From Ecdyonurus torrentis (Eukaryota > Arthropoda > Insecta > Ephemeroptera > Heptageniidae): DNA of 64,000 bases. Where the stretch lies: NCBI GenBank assembly GCA_949318235.1, contig OX439133.1:13694146-13758145 (forward strand), given 5' to 3'. The position numbers were made by a program, and so were the translations under genes. Below, one piece after another: positions 23,988 through 38,230 of this stretch (position 1 is its first letter; each line of letters begins with the position of its first letter). A model generated the notes under the pieces. The model did not search any database and had not been told where the DNA came from. It saw nothing but the letters and a program-made list of their open reading frames with translations.

Positions 23988-24474
23988 TATAACTTTCTAA
24001 TAACATAAAAAATTACAGGACCAACTTTTGAATTTCATACAAGCCTTCTAGCTCTATACAATAAATTATAAATATAATTAAAAATATATTAATATTTTTC
24101 AATTAAAAATAAAAGATAAACTAGATTTTACATTATAGTGTATTATAGCTATAAGTCATGCTGTAAGAAGGGTGTATCAAATTTCCACTTTGCATATTGA
24201 AACATGTGATAATTGATATTTAATAGTCTTCTTGACAGTCAGTGGGAGAGAGGAGGGGGCAGGGAGAGGTAGGCAGATTATGTCATCCCAGGATTAATTT
24301 GTAATCTTCTTAAATTGAAGAGTAGGCTATTGAATTGCTTTAACTTTATAATGTGACTATCTTTCTTTAAAGCGTTTCGCTCTTTTAACTTTTACGTTTT
24401 TTTTTTTTTTTTTCTATTCTATTAAACTATTCTATTCTACCATTCTATTAAATGGTAAAGAAATAAGTTATTTG
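23988..24474. other. No gene; pentamer-like TATTC repeats at the end
   Basis: Includes a T tract at about 24389-24412 and imperfect TCTAT/TTCTA repeats at 24412-24453. Confidence 0.5.
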
Positions 24475-24596
24475 AAGCCGACTTTAAAAGATTTCGCTCA
24501 CATCCGCTTCCGTTTATACTTACTGCGCATGTGTAGAACGTTAAAACGGAAGCGGATATGAGCGAAATTACTTAAAGTCGGCCTCAAAACAGTAAA
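24475..24596. repeat. Inverted repeat, 42-bp arms
   Basis: Arms with GAAGCCGACTTTAA and CATCCGCTTCCGTTT pair with AAACGGAAGCGGAT and CTTAAAGTCGGCCTC. The spacer is about 35 bp and contains CTGCGCATG. A short MITE or foldback. Confidence 0.75.
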
Positions 24597-24657
24597 TTCT
24601 ATCCTATCCTGTCCTATCCTATCCTAACCCATCTCATCCTATCCTCCCTATCCTATG
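24597..24657. repeat. Degenerate (TATCC)n pentamer repeat
   Basis: About eleven imperfect CCTAT units directly follow the hairpin at 24475-24596. Confidence 0.75.
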
Positions 24658-24955
24658 CATACATTTTTATAACTTGAAATTATTTGGAGTTTTCCTTTTT
24701 TTTTTTTTTTTTTTTAATTTTTTTTTTTTTTTTTTAATAATTTATATATTAGAAATCTATTAATTCATTTTGGCAACAAAATATTTTAAATGAACTTTTT
24801 TTTAGCGGTATAGATTCTCAAATTCTCATATTTCCTCATGTATTACTTATAGAAATCTTTAATATAAATCATAAATCGTAAAACACAATTTTAAAATAAA
24901 TAAAAATATTAATTTCCAAAAAAGTAAAAAAAAAAAAAAAAAAAAAAGAAAATGC

Positions 24956-24987
<32 letters not shown>

Positions 24988-25227
24988 AATCTTAGAAACT
25001 ATGTGCAAATTCTAACATACGTACGTCAATACGTATAATATAATTTATGTAATTTTAAAAAGATGTAGAAAATTTTGGCAAGTACACAAAATACCATTTT
25101 CACTTTTAATCAAATGTTTTCTATATCAAAAATATTTTATTACTTTAGCCTAAATTAATAAGAAGATATAAATTAACGGCATTTATGCATTCAAAATAAA
25201 ATAACCTTGCTTTTGAGACTGCAAATG

Positions 25228-25230
<3 letters not shown>
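24658..25230. other. No gene; (CAA)n and homopolymers
   Basis: T tracts at 24697-24735, an A run near 24926-24947 and (CAA)n at 24955-24987. Confidence 0.6.

Positions 25231-25279
<49 letters not shown>
25231..25279. repeat. (GA)n microsatellite
   Basis: About 24 uninterrupted AG units. Confidence 0.92.
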
Positions 25280-25280
<1 letters not shown>

Positions 25281-25515
25281 TCACTTCAGTTCCAGTGAAT
25301 GCAGGGGCGTAACCAAGTAGCTTCAAAGACTTGAATGCATGAAATTTAATTCTAACTTACAAGGAAAACAACATCTTACATTCAAAGTAAAGCTGCGTTT
25401 ACATGTAATCACATTTTCATTCATTTTTCACAATATGTTTTTGCCCATAAATACATTTTTTTTTCTCTCTTCTTCTTATTTTTCATTTTATGAACGAAGA
25501 AGACTAATTTTTTTA

Positions 25516-25822
25516 TAGGGTGTATGCGGATGACGTCATATTTAATGCGCTTGGAGGCCATACTGCAGTAATGAATAACATTGCTCACCATAGGACAAAC
25601 TTAGTTTAAGCCAATTTTCTTTGAGAAATTGGTTGATTTTTTGTTATTGTTATTTTTCTCGCATACTTGAAATACTAAGTCAACATATTTACAACATCAA
25701 TGCTGTCAAAAATATTGCATAGCGTTTTTAAACTGAACAAAATTATTTTTTTTTCCTATGCCACCCATGTTATTGAGTTATCCAACATGGCGTTTGACTT
25801 TAACATGAATGCATAGACCCTA
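25516..25822 (+). mobile_element. MITE family A, copy 5
   Basis: TATAGGGTGTATGCGG start and GCATAGACCCTATA end, TA-flanked. TGACGTCA lies at 25531-25538. It carries TTGGAGGCCATACTG, AACATTGCTCACCATAGGAC and AACATGGCGT blocks. Confidence 0.9.
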
Positions 25823-25837
25823 TAGGGTCTTTTATTT

Positions 25838-26098
25838 CATATTCTTAAAGAAGACATTGTCCTGAATCGATAGATATATATGCGTGAATTTATAATTTTT
25901 TAGTTGATTAAGTATTTTTAATTATTTATTTAATTTCACGAAATGACGTCACAAACATTTTCCTATGCCCACATGCATAAGCTACAACCCGTAACGTAAT
26001 TTTACAATTTTCAAAAATTAATTTAAATATTTAATGATTTCAAAAATCAAAAATTCTCATATCGTTTCACCACAATGTACTGTTTTAGAATATAAAAT
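25838..26098. mobile_element. Family F element, copy 2
   Basis: Begins TTCTTAAAGAAGACATTGTCC and shares TATGCCCACAT and the central TGACGTCA (25944-25951) with copy 1. The right arm is degraded. It lies 15 bp from the end of the neighbouring MITE A. Confidence 0.7.
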
Positions 26099-26430
26099 AA
26101 AATTAACCCCTAAAATTTTGTGTATATTATAGTGTTCCTCATTTGCACAACAAAATTAGACTTAAGAATTTAAATGGATGTAATGCTAAAAATTGTATTA
26201 TGTTAATTAAAAACAATTTTATATACTTAAGCTGCTGCGTTTACATTTTCGTCTTTTAATCATAGTGCATCAGAAAGAATAAATTAAGTTTTTATGCTTT
26301 ATTTATGTCATAATCGTATAAATAATGCTAAATTATACAATAATATAAAAATTTATGCTCCATAACATAATATTTATGATTTTTAACATAATCAATGAGC
26401 TGATGATGATATATTATTATGCGGTATACG

Positions 26431-26467
<37 letters not shown>

Positions 26468-26716
26468 AGTTTTGCATTTTCATTATAATGGATCACATGC
26501 TAATGAACTTTTTTTTATGACAACAATTTTTCCATATAAAAAATACAGTATAGAAATTCTAGTTTTCTATTAAATTAATACCATAATAGCTATAGTTATC
26601 GCGGAGTAATATTTGCATTTTTGAGCAATAAATTCGTGAAATGTGAAAATTTCATGCAATTAAAATCGTATTCAAATAATGCTTTTTGTGAATAGACATT
26701 TATTATGCTAATTTGC
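26099..26716. other. AT-rich, no gene seen
   Basis: T tract at 26431-26461. The short open frame across it is not convincing. Confidence 0.55.
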
Positions 26717-26940
26717 TATGGAGGTTATTGGTTAAAAAAAAAATCTTAAAAAATTTCTGTGGCTAAAAACACGTAAAAGTATGTCTAGTATATTCCTCAT
26801 TTAAATTTCTTCAAAATCGGTGCAGTTGTTTTCTCAAAAATCGCAAATTAACGAGATTTTCCCCATAAGCGTAATGTTAAATTAGAGCACCCTTAGCTTT
26901 CCCCTCGTCTCTCCGCGCGCTAAACCGATAAGCTCCGTTA
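26717..26940. mobile_element. Family K inverted-repeat element, copy 1
   Basis: Ends TATGGAGGTTATTGGTT and AAACCGATAAGCTCCGTTA are inverted. It shares CCCCATAAGCGTAATGTTAA and the CTCATTTAAATTTC block with the copy at 40397-40609. Confidence 0.82.
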
Positions 26941-27321
26941 AATTTATAAGCAAATAATGCTCCGTATATGAACAGACATTAAAATTATTTTAAATTTTGC
27001 AAAATTCTTTGCAACTGCTAAACTAGCTAACTTATTTTTTAAGTCACACTATATATGATTAGTCATCGTATTAAATATTAAGTTACAGCAATATACTAAG
27101 AGTGAGTAAGAAATAAAAAGCCACACATAGGTAATGGTTGATTGATATCGAATAACATCACAGGCACGAGACAAAACCACAACAATCTGCGGTAAACTGA
27201 CTTTGGTATTTATGGTATATATACGAATTATTGAAGAGTTGGTTCAAAAATTAAAAATAACCAAAAATAAATATTTAATAACAATAAAAATATATATTAT
27301 ATACATAAAAAAAAAGAGTAT
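26941..27321. other. AT-rich, no recognised feature
   Basis: No exon or repeat was recognised. Confidence 0.55.
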
Positions 27322-27626
27322 AAACACGTTGCACATCGTTGCGCCTTGCCGCCATGTTTATGGTGCCTATATAATGCATTGTCCATCATAGGGAAACATA
27401 ATTTTTCCTAATTTGTCGCAAGGATAAAAGTTTATTTCGACTATACAGTACACTGTAAGCATCTTTCTCTCATATTCTTGTAGCTAATTAGGACCTAGAA
27501 ATAAGGCTCAGATTGAGGTTTGGAGCTTACTTTGCTATTAAAAAAAAATGAAGTTTCTCCTATGCTGGCCTGTGTATTTCTAATCAACAAAATGGTGGCT
27601 CTTAAATATGAGTGCAATCGTTCTAT
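27322..27626 (+). mobile_element. Family E element, copy 1
   Basis: Contains GCCGCCATGTTTATGGTGCC and AAAATGGTGGCTCTTAAATA, and ends GTGCAATCGTTCTATAG. It matches copies at 46041-46332 (reverse) and 51336-51623. It is non-coding; the open frame across its right half is a shadow. Confidence 0.8.
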
Positions 27627-27679
27627 AGAAGATATTTCAACTTTGTTACTTGGACAAAACACACGTAATAATAATGTTG

Positions 27680-27680
<1 letters not shown>

Positions 27681-27717
<37 letters not shown>
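27681..27717. repeat. Poly-T tract
   Basis: A T run of about 37 nt. Confidence 0.9.
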
Positions 27718-27718
<1 letters not shown>

Positions 27719-28197
27719 AGGATGTAGTATGTCTTTAACCTACAGCTTTGTGTAGTTGTAAAATAAAAATAATTAATTTTAAAAAAGGCGTGTATTTCAA
27801 AAGTTTGGAAGGTGACATTTTTTTCTTCGTATATTTGGAGTTATCTTATCCTTATTTATATCTCTGTGCAAATAATAATAATAACGCAAACATAAAATAA
27901 ACAATACGTATTTACAACTTTTAGTAAAATCGCCTCAAATTTTGATGTTAATGAATTTTGTCCTCAATTCACTCAGATAAAAAACAACAAGCCAATATAA
28001 TTCTATACAATATAAATTTGCATTACATTGTATTGTTATTTGGTTATATTGTCTAAATGGGAGTGACACAAACGTAAGTAAGAACGTGTGTTGCTAAGGT
28101 GAAACAGGTCCCTAGTCAGGTTTATACTTTCATGCTCCGTTACCTTGCGACTGTCTCTTTTAGCGTTGTGTATATTATTATCTGGCGCCTATACCTC
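27718..28197. other. AT-rich, no recognised feature
   Basis: No exon or inverted repeat was recognised. Confidence 0.5.
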
Positions 28198-28312
<115 letters not shown>

Positions 28313-28399
28313 AGTAACACACTTGGCTCCTTCTCCTTATGTATAGTAAACTTTTGTCATTCAATCTTAGCTTCAAGTATATATTATAGTTAATGTGAC

Positions 28400-28400
28400 G

Positions 28401-28466
<66 letters not shown>
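28400..28466. repeat. (GA)n microsatellite
   Basis: An AG run of about 60 bp, ending GAGAAAGGG. Confidence 0.92.
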
Positions 28467-28468
<2 letters not shown>

Positions 28469-29016
28469 GTGTGATTTCATTCAAAGTTAATGTACACACT
28501 ATACTTTTACATAATATTATGAATTGAATACATTTTTTTGTGTATCATGTATATAATTTATGCATTAATCATTAATTTTAGGAAAATGTATATTATAAAA
28601 CATTAAAAAAACACATTTTTTTTTCTATTTTATTTATTTATCATTATATTAAATTATTTTTGCAAAAAAAGTATCTAAACCATATAGTATGCCCCCAGTT
28701 AATTTTTATCGGTCGGTGCAATATACGTATAGTTAAAAAAATATATAAGGGTGGTTCTATAATGCTATATAATAAGTAATAGTAAGTCTATACTGAAAAT
28801 TTGTGAAAAATCTTCTTCTTTTTTTTTTTTTTTTTTTTTTTTTCTTTCAATGCCGTCTATGAAATTTAATTAATTATGATTTAATTTAAATTTTTTAATA
28901 ATAATTCAATAGCAGTCGTTGCAAAAGTAGGTTTAGTGATTGTACATGTGTATATGTATTTATTCAATAAAAAATTATACGCTCTATAAGAAAAACAAAA
29001 TCTACATAATAGCGTC
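28467..29016. other. AT-rich, no recognised feature
   Basis: T tract near 28818-28843. No exon was recognised. Confidence 0.55.
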
Positions 29017-29433
29017 TTAAAGCCCTTGTCAACTTACTTTTTTATTAATTAGAATACTAGACTGATAATTGCCATACCTTAATATCCATGAATTAGACAC
29101 CATCACGTTGATTTTGTATTTAATTTCATTTATTTTCCTTTTTGCGGTTATATTACATATCTGACGTCACAATGTACCACCGCCAATCACAGTCACCGCT
29201 CTGGTCCCGTGATAAATTTAAGCCCCTCCCTCAAGTTCTTTACCCCTCTCACGGCCCCATCGGTACATTGTGACGTAAGAGACGTGACATAACCGCATCA
29301 AGGAAAATAAACGAAAATAAATACAAAATCAACGTGGTGGTGTCTAATTCATGGATAATAAGGTATGGTAATTATCAGTCTAGTATTCTAAAAGTTATAA
29401 AAAAAAAAGTAATTAAGTTGACAAGGGCTTTAA
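29017..29433. mobile_element. Family D: 417-bp TTAA-flanked inverted-repeat element
   Basis: TTAA at 29017-29020 and 29430-29433 flank termini AGCCCTTGTCAACTT and their reverse complement. The arms, about 165 bp each, include GACTGATAATTGCCATACC and GTGATGGTGTCTAATTCATG-type blocks. The centre is GC-richer, with TGACGTCA at 29162-29169 and a CTCAAGTTCTTTACCCCT block that recurs at about 36318. Confidence 0.9.
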
Positions 29434-29994
29434 GGACCTATAATTTGTTTTTCAAAGTGTACTAGGATATACTAGAATATTATTAAAATACAGACTATAT
29501 TATGCTGTTTAAAGTTAATTAAATACAAATAACAGATAAAGAAATATCAATATGTTAAACATAATTAAATTATATAGAAATCGAGTGCAAGATGAACATT
29601 ATAAAAAATAATAATAATAATTGTACTTTGAAAGAAAAAGCAATTGTAAATATATGTGCTAATCTAGCTATAAAAACCAAACACGTCAATCCAATTAGTA
29701 CATGACATATTGACCTTTACCAAGGTCAAAGAACTTCTTTAAGTCGCCCCCGCTCTTATCTTTATTATTATAATATTATGTTTACCAACATTATAATATT
29801 TCTAGCTGATTGTGGGACAATTTTTTTTATATATATAACTCTTTGATGATGTTGCAAATTTTTTTCACATTGAAATTTGATTAGAATAAATAGAAAATAT
29901 GATGGATTCAGCCTTTATAAAAGAAAGTTATTGGATATTTTATTGTAAGAAAGATATATTGCTTATTATGTATATTTTATGCATTATTTATTTA
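29434..29994. other. AT-rich, possible nuclear-receptor repeat
   Basis: No gene recognised. TGACCTTTACCAAGGTCA at 29711-29728 is an everted repeat of AGGTCA with a 6-bp spacer. Confidence 0.45.
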
Positions 29995-29995
29995 T

Positions 29996-30766
29996 TTACT
30001 CACTCACTCACTCACTCACTCACTCACTCACTCACTCACTCACTCACTCACTCACTCACTCACTCACTCACTCACTCACTCACTCACTCACTCACTCACT
30101 CACTCACTCACTCACTCACTCACTCACTCACTCACTCACTCACTCACTCACTCACTCACTCACTCACTCACTCACTCACTCACTCACTCACTCACTCACT
30201 CACTCACTCACTCACTCACTCACTCACTCACTCACTCACTCACTCACTCACTCACTCACTCACTCACTCACTCACTCACTCACTCACTCACTCACTCACT
30301 CACTCACTCACTCACTCACTCACTCACTCACTCACTCACTCACTCACTCACTCACTCACTCACTCACTCACTCACTCACTCACTCACTCACTCACTCACT
30401 CACTCACTCACTCACTCACTCACTCACTCACTCACTCACTCACTCACTCACTCACTCACTCACTCACTCACTCACTCACTCACTCACTCACTCACTCACT
30501 CACTCACTCACTCACTCACTCACTCACTCACTCACTCACTCACTCACTCACTCACTCACTCACTCACTCACTCACTCACTCACTCACCCACCCACTCACT
30601 CACTCACTCACTCACTCACTCACTCACTCACTCACTCACTCACTCACTCACTCACTCACTCACTCACTCACTCACTCACTCACTCACTCACTCACTCACT
30701 CACTCACTCACTCACTCACTCACTCACTCACTCACTCACTCACTCACTCACTCACTCACTCACTCA
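29996..30766. repeat. (ACTC)n microsatellite, about 770 bp
   Basis: About 192 units of ACTC/CACT, with one small interruption (ACCCACCC) near 30586-30593. The open frames through it (SLTH repeats) are artefacts: a 4-bp unit read in threes gives a 4-residue repeat in every frame. The array ends about 290 bp before the start codon of the protease-like gene. Confidence 0.97.
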
Positions 30767-30931
30767 TTTATTTATGAAACAGATATAATTTACAGAAACA
30801 TTCAAATTTCCAGCAAAGAATCAAAAACGCAATACCCTTATCTACGTATTAACCTAAAATAATTAGTGCAAGCTAGTATACTGTGTACTACATAAAACCA
30901 CGTAATCTAAAAAATCCCATTTGATTAAACT

Positions 30932-30939
30932 TATATAAG
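30932..30939 (+). promoter_or_regulatory. Possible TATA box of the protease-like gene
   Basis: TATATAAG stands 118 bp before the ATG, which would give a 5' UTR of about 90 nt. A GATAAG motif follows near 30980. No clear initiator was seen, so the assignment is tentative. Confidence 0.3.
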
Positions 30940-31056
30940 TTAATATTATATCTGATAAATTAGAATTTAAAACCCACAGATAAGATTCGCAAAGTGCATC
31001 AAATTATCTGTTCCTGATACTTACTCTGCTTTGAGACTGCGAGAAACAATACAGAA

Positions 31057-34272
<3,216 letters not shown>

Positions 34273-34298
34273 CTGTACAGAGCTTATAACGGGTGGAA

Positions 34299-34304
34299 AA
34301 TAAA
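34299..34304 (+). terminator. Polyadenylation signal of the protease-like gene
   Basis: AATAAA stands 27 bp after the stop codon, a normal short 3' UTR arrangement. A TG-rich stretch follows. Confidence 0.65.
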
Positions 34305-34350
34305 TTGTCAATATGGCTTATATGCATTGATATTATAGTTTTATTAAGCC

Positions 34351-34478
34351 TAGGACAGCGTTCCTTTTTTAGCGATTTTCTTAGCGCATAGCGATAAAGT
34401 TTGGACCATGCTAACTTTATTATGGACGCTATCGCAGGGGTGGGAGAAGAATTGCAATAAGAAAGGACCGCTGTCTTG
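34351..34478. repeat. Short inverted-repeat element downstream of the gene
   Basis: AGGACAGCGTTCCTTTTT pairs imperfectly with AGAAAGGACCGCTGTCTT. An inner AGCGATAAAGTTTGGACC block is also mirrored. Confidence 0.6.
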
Positions 34479-34490
34479 AGCTTTATATAG

Positions 34491-34492
<2 letters not shown>

Positions 34493-34530
<38 letters not shown>

Positions 34531-34535
34531 TCTCT
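34493..34535. repeat. (CT)n microsatellite
   Basis: A CT run with an ATCTCTC break. C-runs of 7-10 nt follow at about 34719-34735, unusual in this AT-rich DNA. Confidence 0.85.
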
Positions 34536-34765
34536 CGGGGTCAGGTTAACCATAAGAAACGGGGCTGGTTGACCAAAAAAATACAAGTCAGCATTTACCA
34601 ACTAACCCATCTAGCTTTTTAAGCTTCAAAAAATTGGTCCCCGAAGATAATAGTAAAGTTGTTTCGAGATTATACCATATTTTCTTAACAGCAGCGTGGG
34701 CATATGTGGGAACTAACCCCCCCCCCCTCCCCCCTCAATCCTCCGTTTGAATAACCCCTTTTACG

Positions 34766-35180
34766 CAGAAAAATTTGATAATTGAAAAGCTTGTACATAC
34801 ATATATTCAACTCGATCAAAAAACCTCAGTCGATTTAAATCGGGCATGCCTAAAGTATCGCCCATTGTCACATTTGAGGAGAAGAGGGGCGGCTGGGCGA
34901 TACTGTAAAAGGTCGAACGGCAGGTAACTCAGGTTTTTTGAGTTGAATAATATAGTTTTGTAATATTTTAAGTATTGTGGAATCAACGGTTATGACGTCA
35001 ATAAAAAATGTTGAAATTTTAATGATAAAAAGTTAAGTAATGTCACAAAAAGCGTTAAGACTGAATGGAAAAATGTAGGTTTGCAACGGCCAAGTTTAAC
35101 GTGTATTACTATATTATACGTTGTGATTTTAACGCTTGTGACGTCATTTACACTTTTAACGTTAGATTATCAAACAGTAA
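34766..35180. mobile_element. Family G element, copy 1, with nested hairpin, right end missing
   Basis: Shares TTGAAAAGCTTGTACA, TTTAAGTATTGTGGAATCAA and CGGTTATGACGTCA with the copy at 56100-56437. TGACGTCA occurs at 34993-35000 and 35139-35146. A separate hairpin is inserted at 34804-34949. Confidence 0.75.
34804..34949. mobile_element. Hairpin element nested in family G
   Basis: TATTCAACTCGATCAAAAAACC and its near reverse complement close the ends, with an inner AGTATCGCCC/GGGCGATACT pair. The family G consensus resumes on either side. Confidence 0.7.
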
Positions 35181-35321
35181 AACATTAATTTGAGAAATAT
35201 TTAGATTCATATATTATATAAGTAACTCTTTAGTATATACAAATCTATAACTTTTTTGAACAATGTTCAAACAGTAACTCGTTAGCATTAGTATAAGCGT
35301 AATTTCTTTAGCGGTAAATAG

Positions 35322-35676
35322 TTAATGCTATAGACCACATAAAACTACATGTATTGAGCTTTTTAATGAATAAACACGAAATCAGAAATAGGATCTTCAA
35401 AACTGTTGACAATTTTTACCAGAATGTTAATGTAGCCCCACGAGAGAGCGTGAAAATACTGTAAAGTATGCAATTTTTTGGACTATTCATGTTTATGACG
35501 TTACAAACATCCAAAAATTAGTATGTAAATGTTATGCGGGTTGCATTAATTGAAATTTCTGATCACTGCTACGGAGCTACACTTGGGTTTTGAGACCAAA
35601 TAATATTATTTATATAAGTCCCATCAAGTGTTTTGTGATATAAATGATAATGTTTTCATTTTGTCTATGCCTTTAA
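35322..35676 (+). mobile_element. MITE family B, copy 3
   Basis: TTAA at 35322-35325 and 35673-35676. Internal blocks match copy 1, including GAATAAACACGAAAT and CCACGAGAGAGCGTG. The CRE site is degraded to TGACGTTA. Confidence 0.87.
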
Positions 35677-36180
35677 AGAAAATACTATAAGAAAAGTGAA
35701 CATTAATTTTTGTGCGTACTTGATTCCATGAAAAATATTATACAAAAAGTATTTATTAAACTTTTACCAACTATCACTTCAGAAAAAATTTAAAAATATA
35801 CATATTTGATCTTGATATTTTTACTATAGGCGTGCGTGACGCACATTGAAGTATTTTTATACCTCTCTTACAATTTTAGTTACAAAATTAGTTGTGCGTG
35901 AGGATATTAGTGAAATTTATTTTTACTTTCATCCAAGTTCAAGGATGTTAAAACTGAAAATTAAATATATTTCTTTAACAAGAAATTAAATGTTGAAGAT
36001 ATCCTGAAGGCCTGAAAAAAAAATATTTTTAATCATAAATTACGAGTTGGTACTATTTATACGGATCCATGCATGGAAATGAATCAACTATAGGAACTGA
36101 ATCGACTGGGAAGTGAACTGACTCAGAATTGATTTGACTGGGAAATGAACTGTCTCTTTGAAAGTGGAGAGGATATATAT
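35677..36180. other. AT-rich, no recognised feature
   Basis: GAACTGAATCGACTGGGA-like short direct repeats (three imperfect units) occur at about 36095-36150. No gene was recognised. Confidence 0.5.
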
Positions 36181-36599
36181 ATACATTTCTCCCAAAAGTA
36201 CTTCAAGCGGATGCAGTGTAATTAACTATGTAAAGTCAACTGTGATTGGCTAGTAGGTTTATAACACGTTCTCTGATTGGTTTAGCACCGCGGATACAGC
36301 TTAATTAAGCCCATCTCTCAAGTTCTTTACCCCTATCACGACCCCATCGGTACAAATGGCCAAATTTATTTTCCATCCACAAAAAGGTGGGTGCGGACTG
36401 TGACGTCACAGCTTGCTTGTTTTACGTGCGCGTGGCCCAGCAGTGAGCTGTAACAGCATCAGAGTCCGTATTTGCCATTTCTTGAATGGGAAATAAATTA
36501 GAAATCAATGACTCCGGTCAAATCAACATTGATATTCCGGTATGCTAGGATATTAGGCAATTTTTTTAATTTTTTGTTCAAGGTGTTCTACGCCTTTAA
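36181..36599. mobile_element. Mosaic of family D centre and family C right half
   Basis: The left part carries CTCAAGTTCTTTACCCCTAT and the CCCCATCGGTACA block of family D. From about 36355 the sequence is family C: TGACGTCA at 36401-36408, AATTAGAAATCAATGACTCC, AGGTGTTCTACGCC and TTAA at 36596-36599. Neither element is complete. Confidence 0.75.
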
Positions 36600-37375
36600 A
36601 ATAACAATATACATAATTTACGACTTTTGACATCAAAAAGTTGTTTTCATTTTCACATTTTCTTGATATTTCCATAACAAAACAATCAGTTGGTTTATTT
36701 TAAAAGGAAAGAATTTTGTATTGTTATGCACTTACATTTGTTATGCAAATATCAAGAATATGTAAAAAAAGAAAATAATAATAAAAATAAATAAATAAAT
36801 AAGAATTCTTATTGCAAACTTAAAAGTACGAGTGATATCAAATTACTTACTCATATTCGCACTTTCTTAAGAATTTACCAATTTAATCAGAATGATCAGT
36901 GATCGCAGTGTAATCACTTAATTTTGCAACTATAAGGGGAAAAATAATTCGTAAATTCACGATATGTATTATTATTATTTATTTATTACTTCATTATTGC
37001 AATCCTATGCTAATCCTATATGTAGTGTTTACATCCATTTTTCCATATAAGAATAAGAGCATTTGATTAAAACAATAAACCACTTTCAATTAAATAAATG
37101 TTTTTAAATGTCGCAACGTGTAGTGAAATTTTTTTTCCCATTAGCAATGCATTAGAATATTCAAAATTATTTTAAATAGTTCGTTCATTGCAAGTTGTCC
37201 ATATTTGATCTTGAAGTTTCCAACAAATGACAAAATTTCTAAAGCAAATAGTGACTTATGATAATCTTTATTAAAAATATTTTTATTGTTCTGTATATTT
37301 CTCATAAGAATATCCTAGAATTCTTATTTTGACGATAAAACATAAAAATTGTTGAACTATATTTTTATTTTTGTA
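36600..37375. other. AT-rich, no recognised feature
   Basis: No exon or inverted repeat was recognised. Confidence 0.5.
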
Positions 37376-37628
37376 CACTCAAAAAAAAGTGTGCATTACT
37401 TCAGTTACGAATCCTATGTAACTTATATTTGAGATAAACACTTTTCAGGTATTATGAACAGCTAAAATAATACATTTTAGCAAATTATTAACTAATTTAA
37501 GTTGTTATGCGTTGTTTTCAATTATTTTAGGTTATTTAAAGTTAAATTAGCTATTAATTTTGTTAATAATTTGCTAAAAATGTATTAAAATGCATTATTT
37601 TAGATGCTCATAATAACTTAAAAGTGTT
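37376..37628. mobile_element. Family I element, right end truncated
   Basis: Begins ACACTCAAAAAAAAGTGTGC and CATTACTTCAGTTACGAATC. Mirrored AATAATACATTTTAGCAAAT and ATTTGCTAAAAATG blocks define the arms. The right terminus is replaced by family J sequence. Confidence 0.75.
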
Positions 37629-37981
37629 TAAGGGTTGTCTTTAGTTGTCTTGTATCTCAAAATCTAAAAAAAAAAAAGCTTCCTAATTTTTTGATGTCAC
37701 CTCAAACTTAATGATAACAGCTACCCATGATAAAAATTTCAGTACCCGTGACCATCAGATAAGAGAGAAAATAATTTTTTAAATTTACTAAAATTAACAT
37801 GGCCTCTTATGGGACTAAAACTTCAAACAAGCATAATATAAAATCTAGCATGGTGATCCTCCAAAATTTTTACATTTTTGAAGTTGCCTTAACCTAATGT
37901 ATCACCATGCAACATTTCAGATTTTTCCTTCTTTACAACTTTTTAGTCAAATCCCGTAGTAGCTGATTTCCCGCCTTAAGT
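37629..37981. mobile_element. Family J-related element, diverged
   Basis: TATCTCAAAATCTAAA, ATGGTGATCCTCCAAAATTT and AACATTTCAGATTTTT correspond to the cleaner copy at 49252-49604. The ends are mutated (AAGGGTTGT...GCCTTAA). Confidence 0.6.
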
Positions 37982-38230
37982 TTAACTCAAATAAGTTAAA
38001 GGAACCGTAACTTTAGTAATGCATCCTTTTTTTATTGAATGCATATAAGCCGAGATAATTTGGAAAGAGATATTATATTCATTGTTATTTTTTCTTTTAA
38101 TTGTATTTTATTATTAATGTCATATAATTATTTTACACTTAAATATAAATATTTTTTAAGGATAATATTTACTGTAATGGTCATAGTACAATATAGTTCT
38201 AATTAAAAAAAAAGGACAAAAAAATCAATA
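37982..38230. other. AT-rich, no recognised feature
   Basis: No feature supported. Confidence 0.5.

Noticed and set aside
29899..30788. Long open frames of SLTH repeats
   Set aside because: A 4-bp microsatellite lacking stops gives a 4-residue repeat in every frame. There is no non-repeat conserved part.
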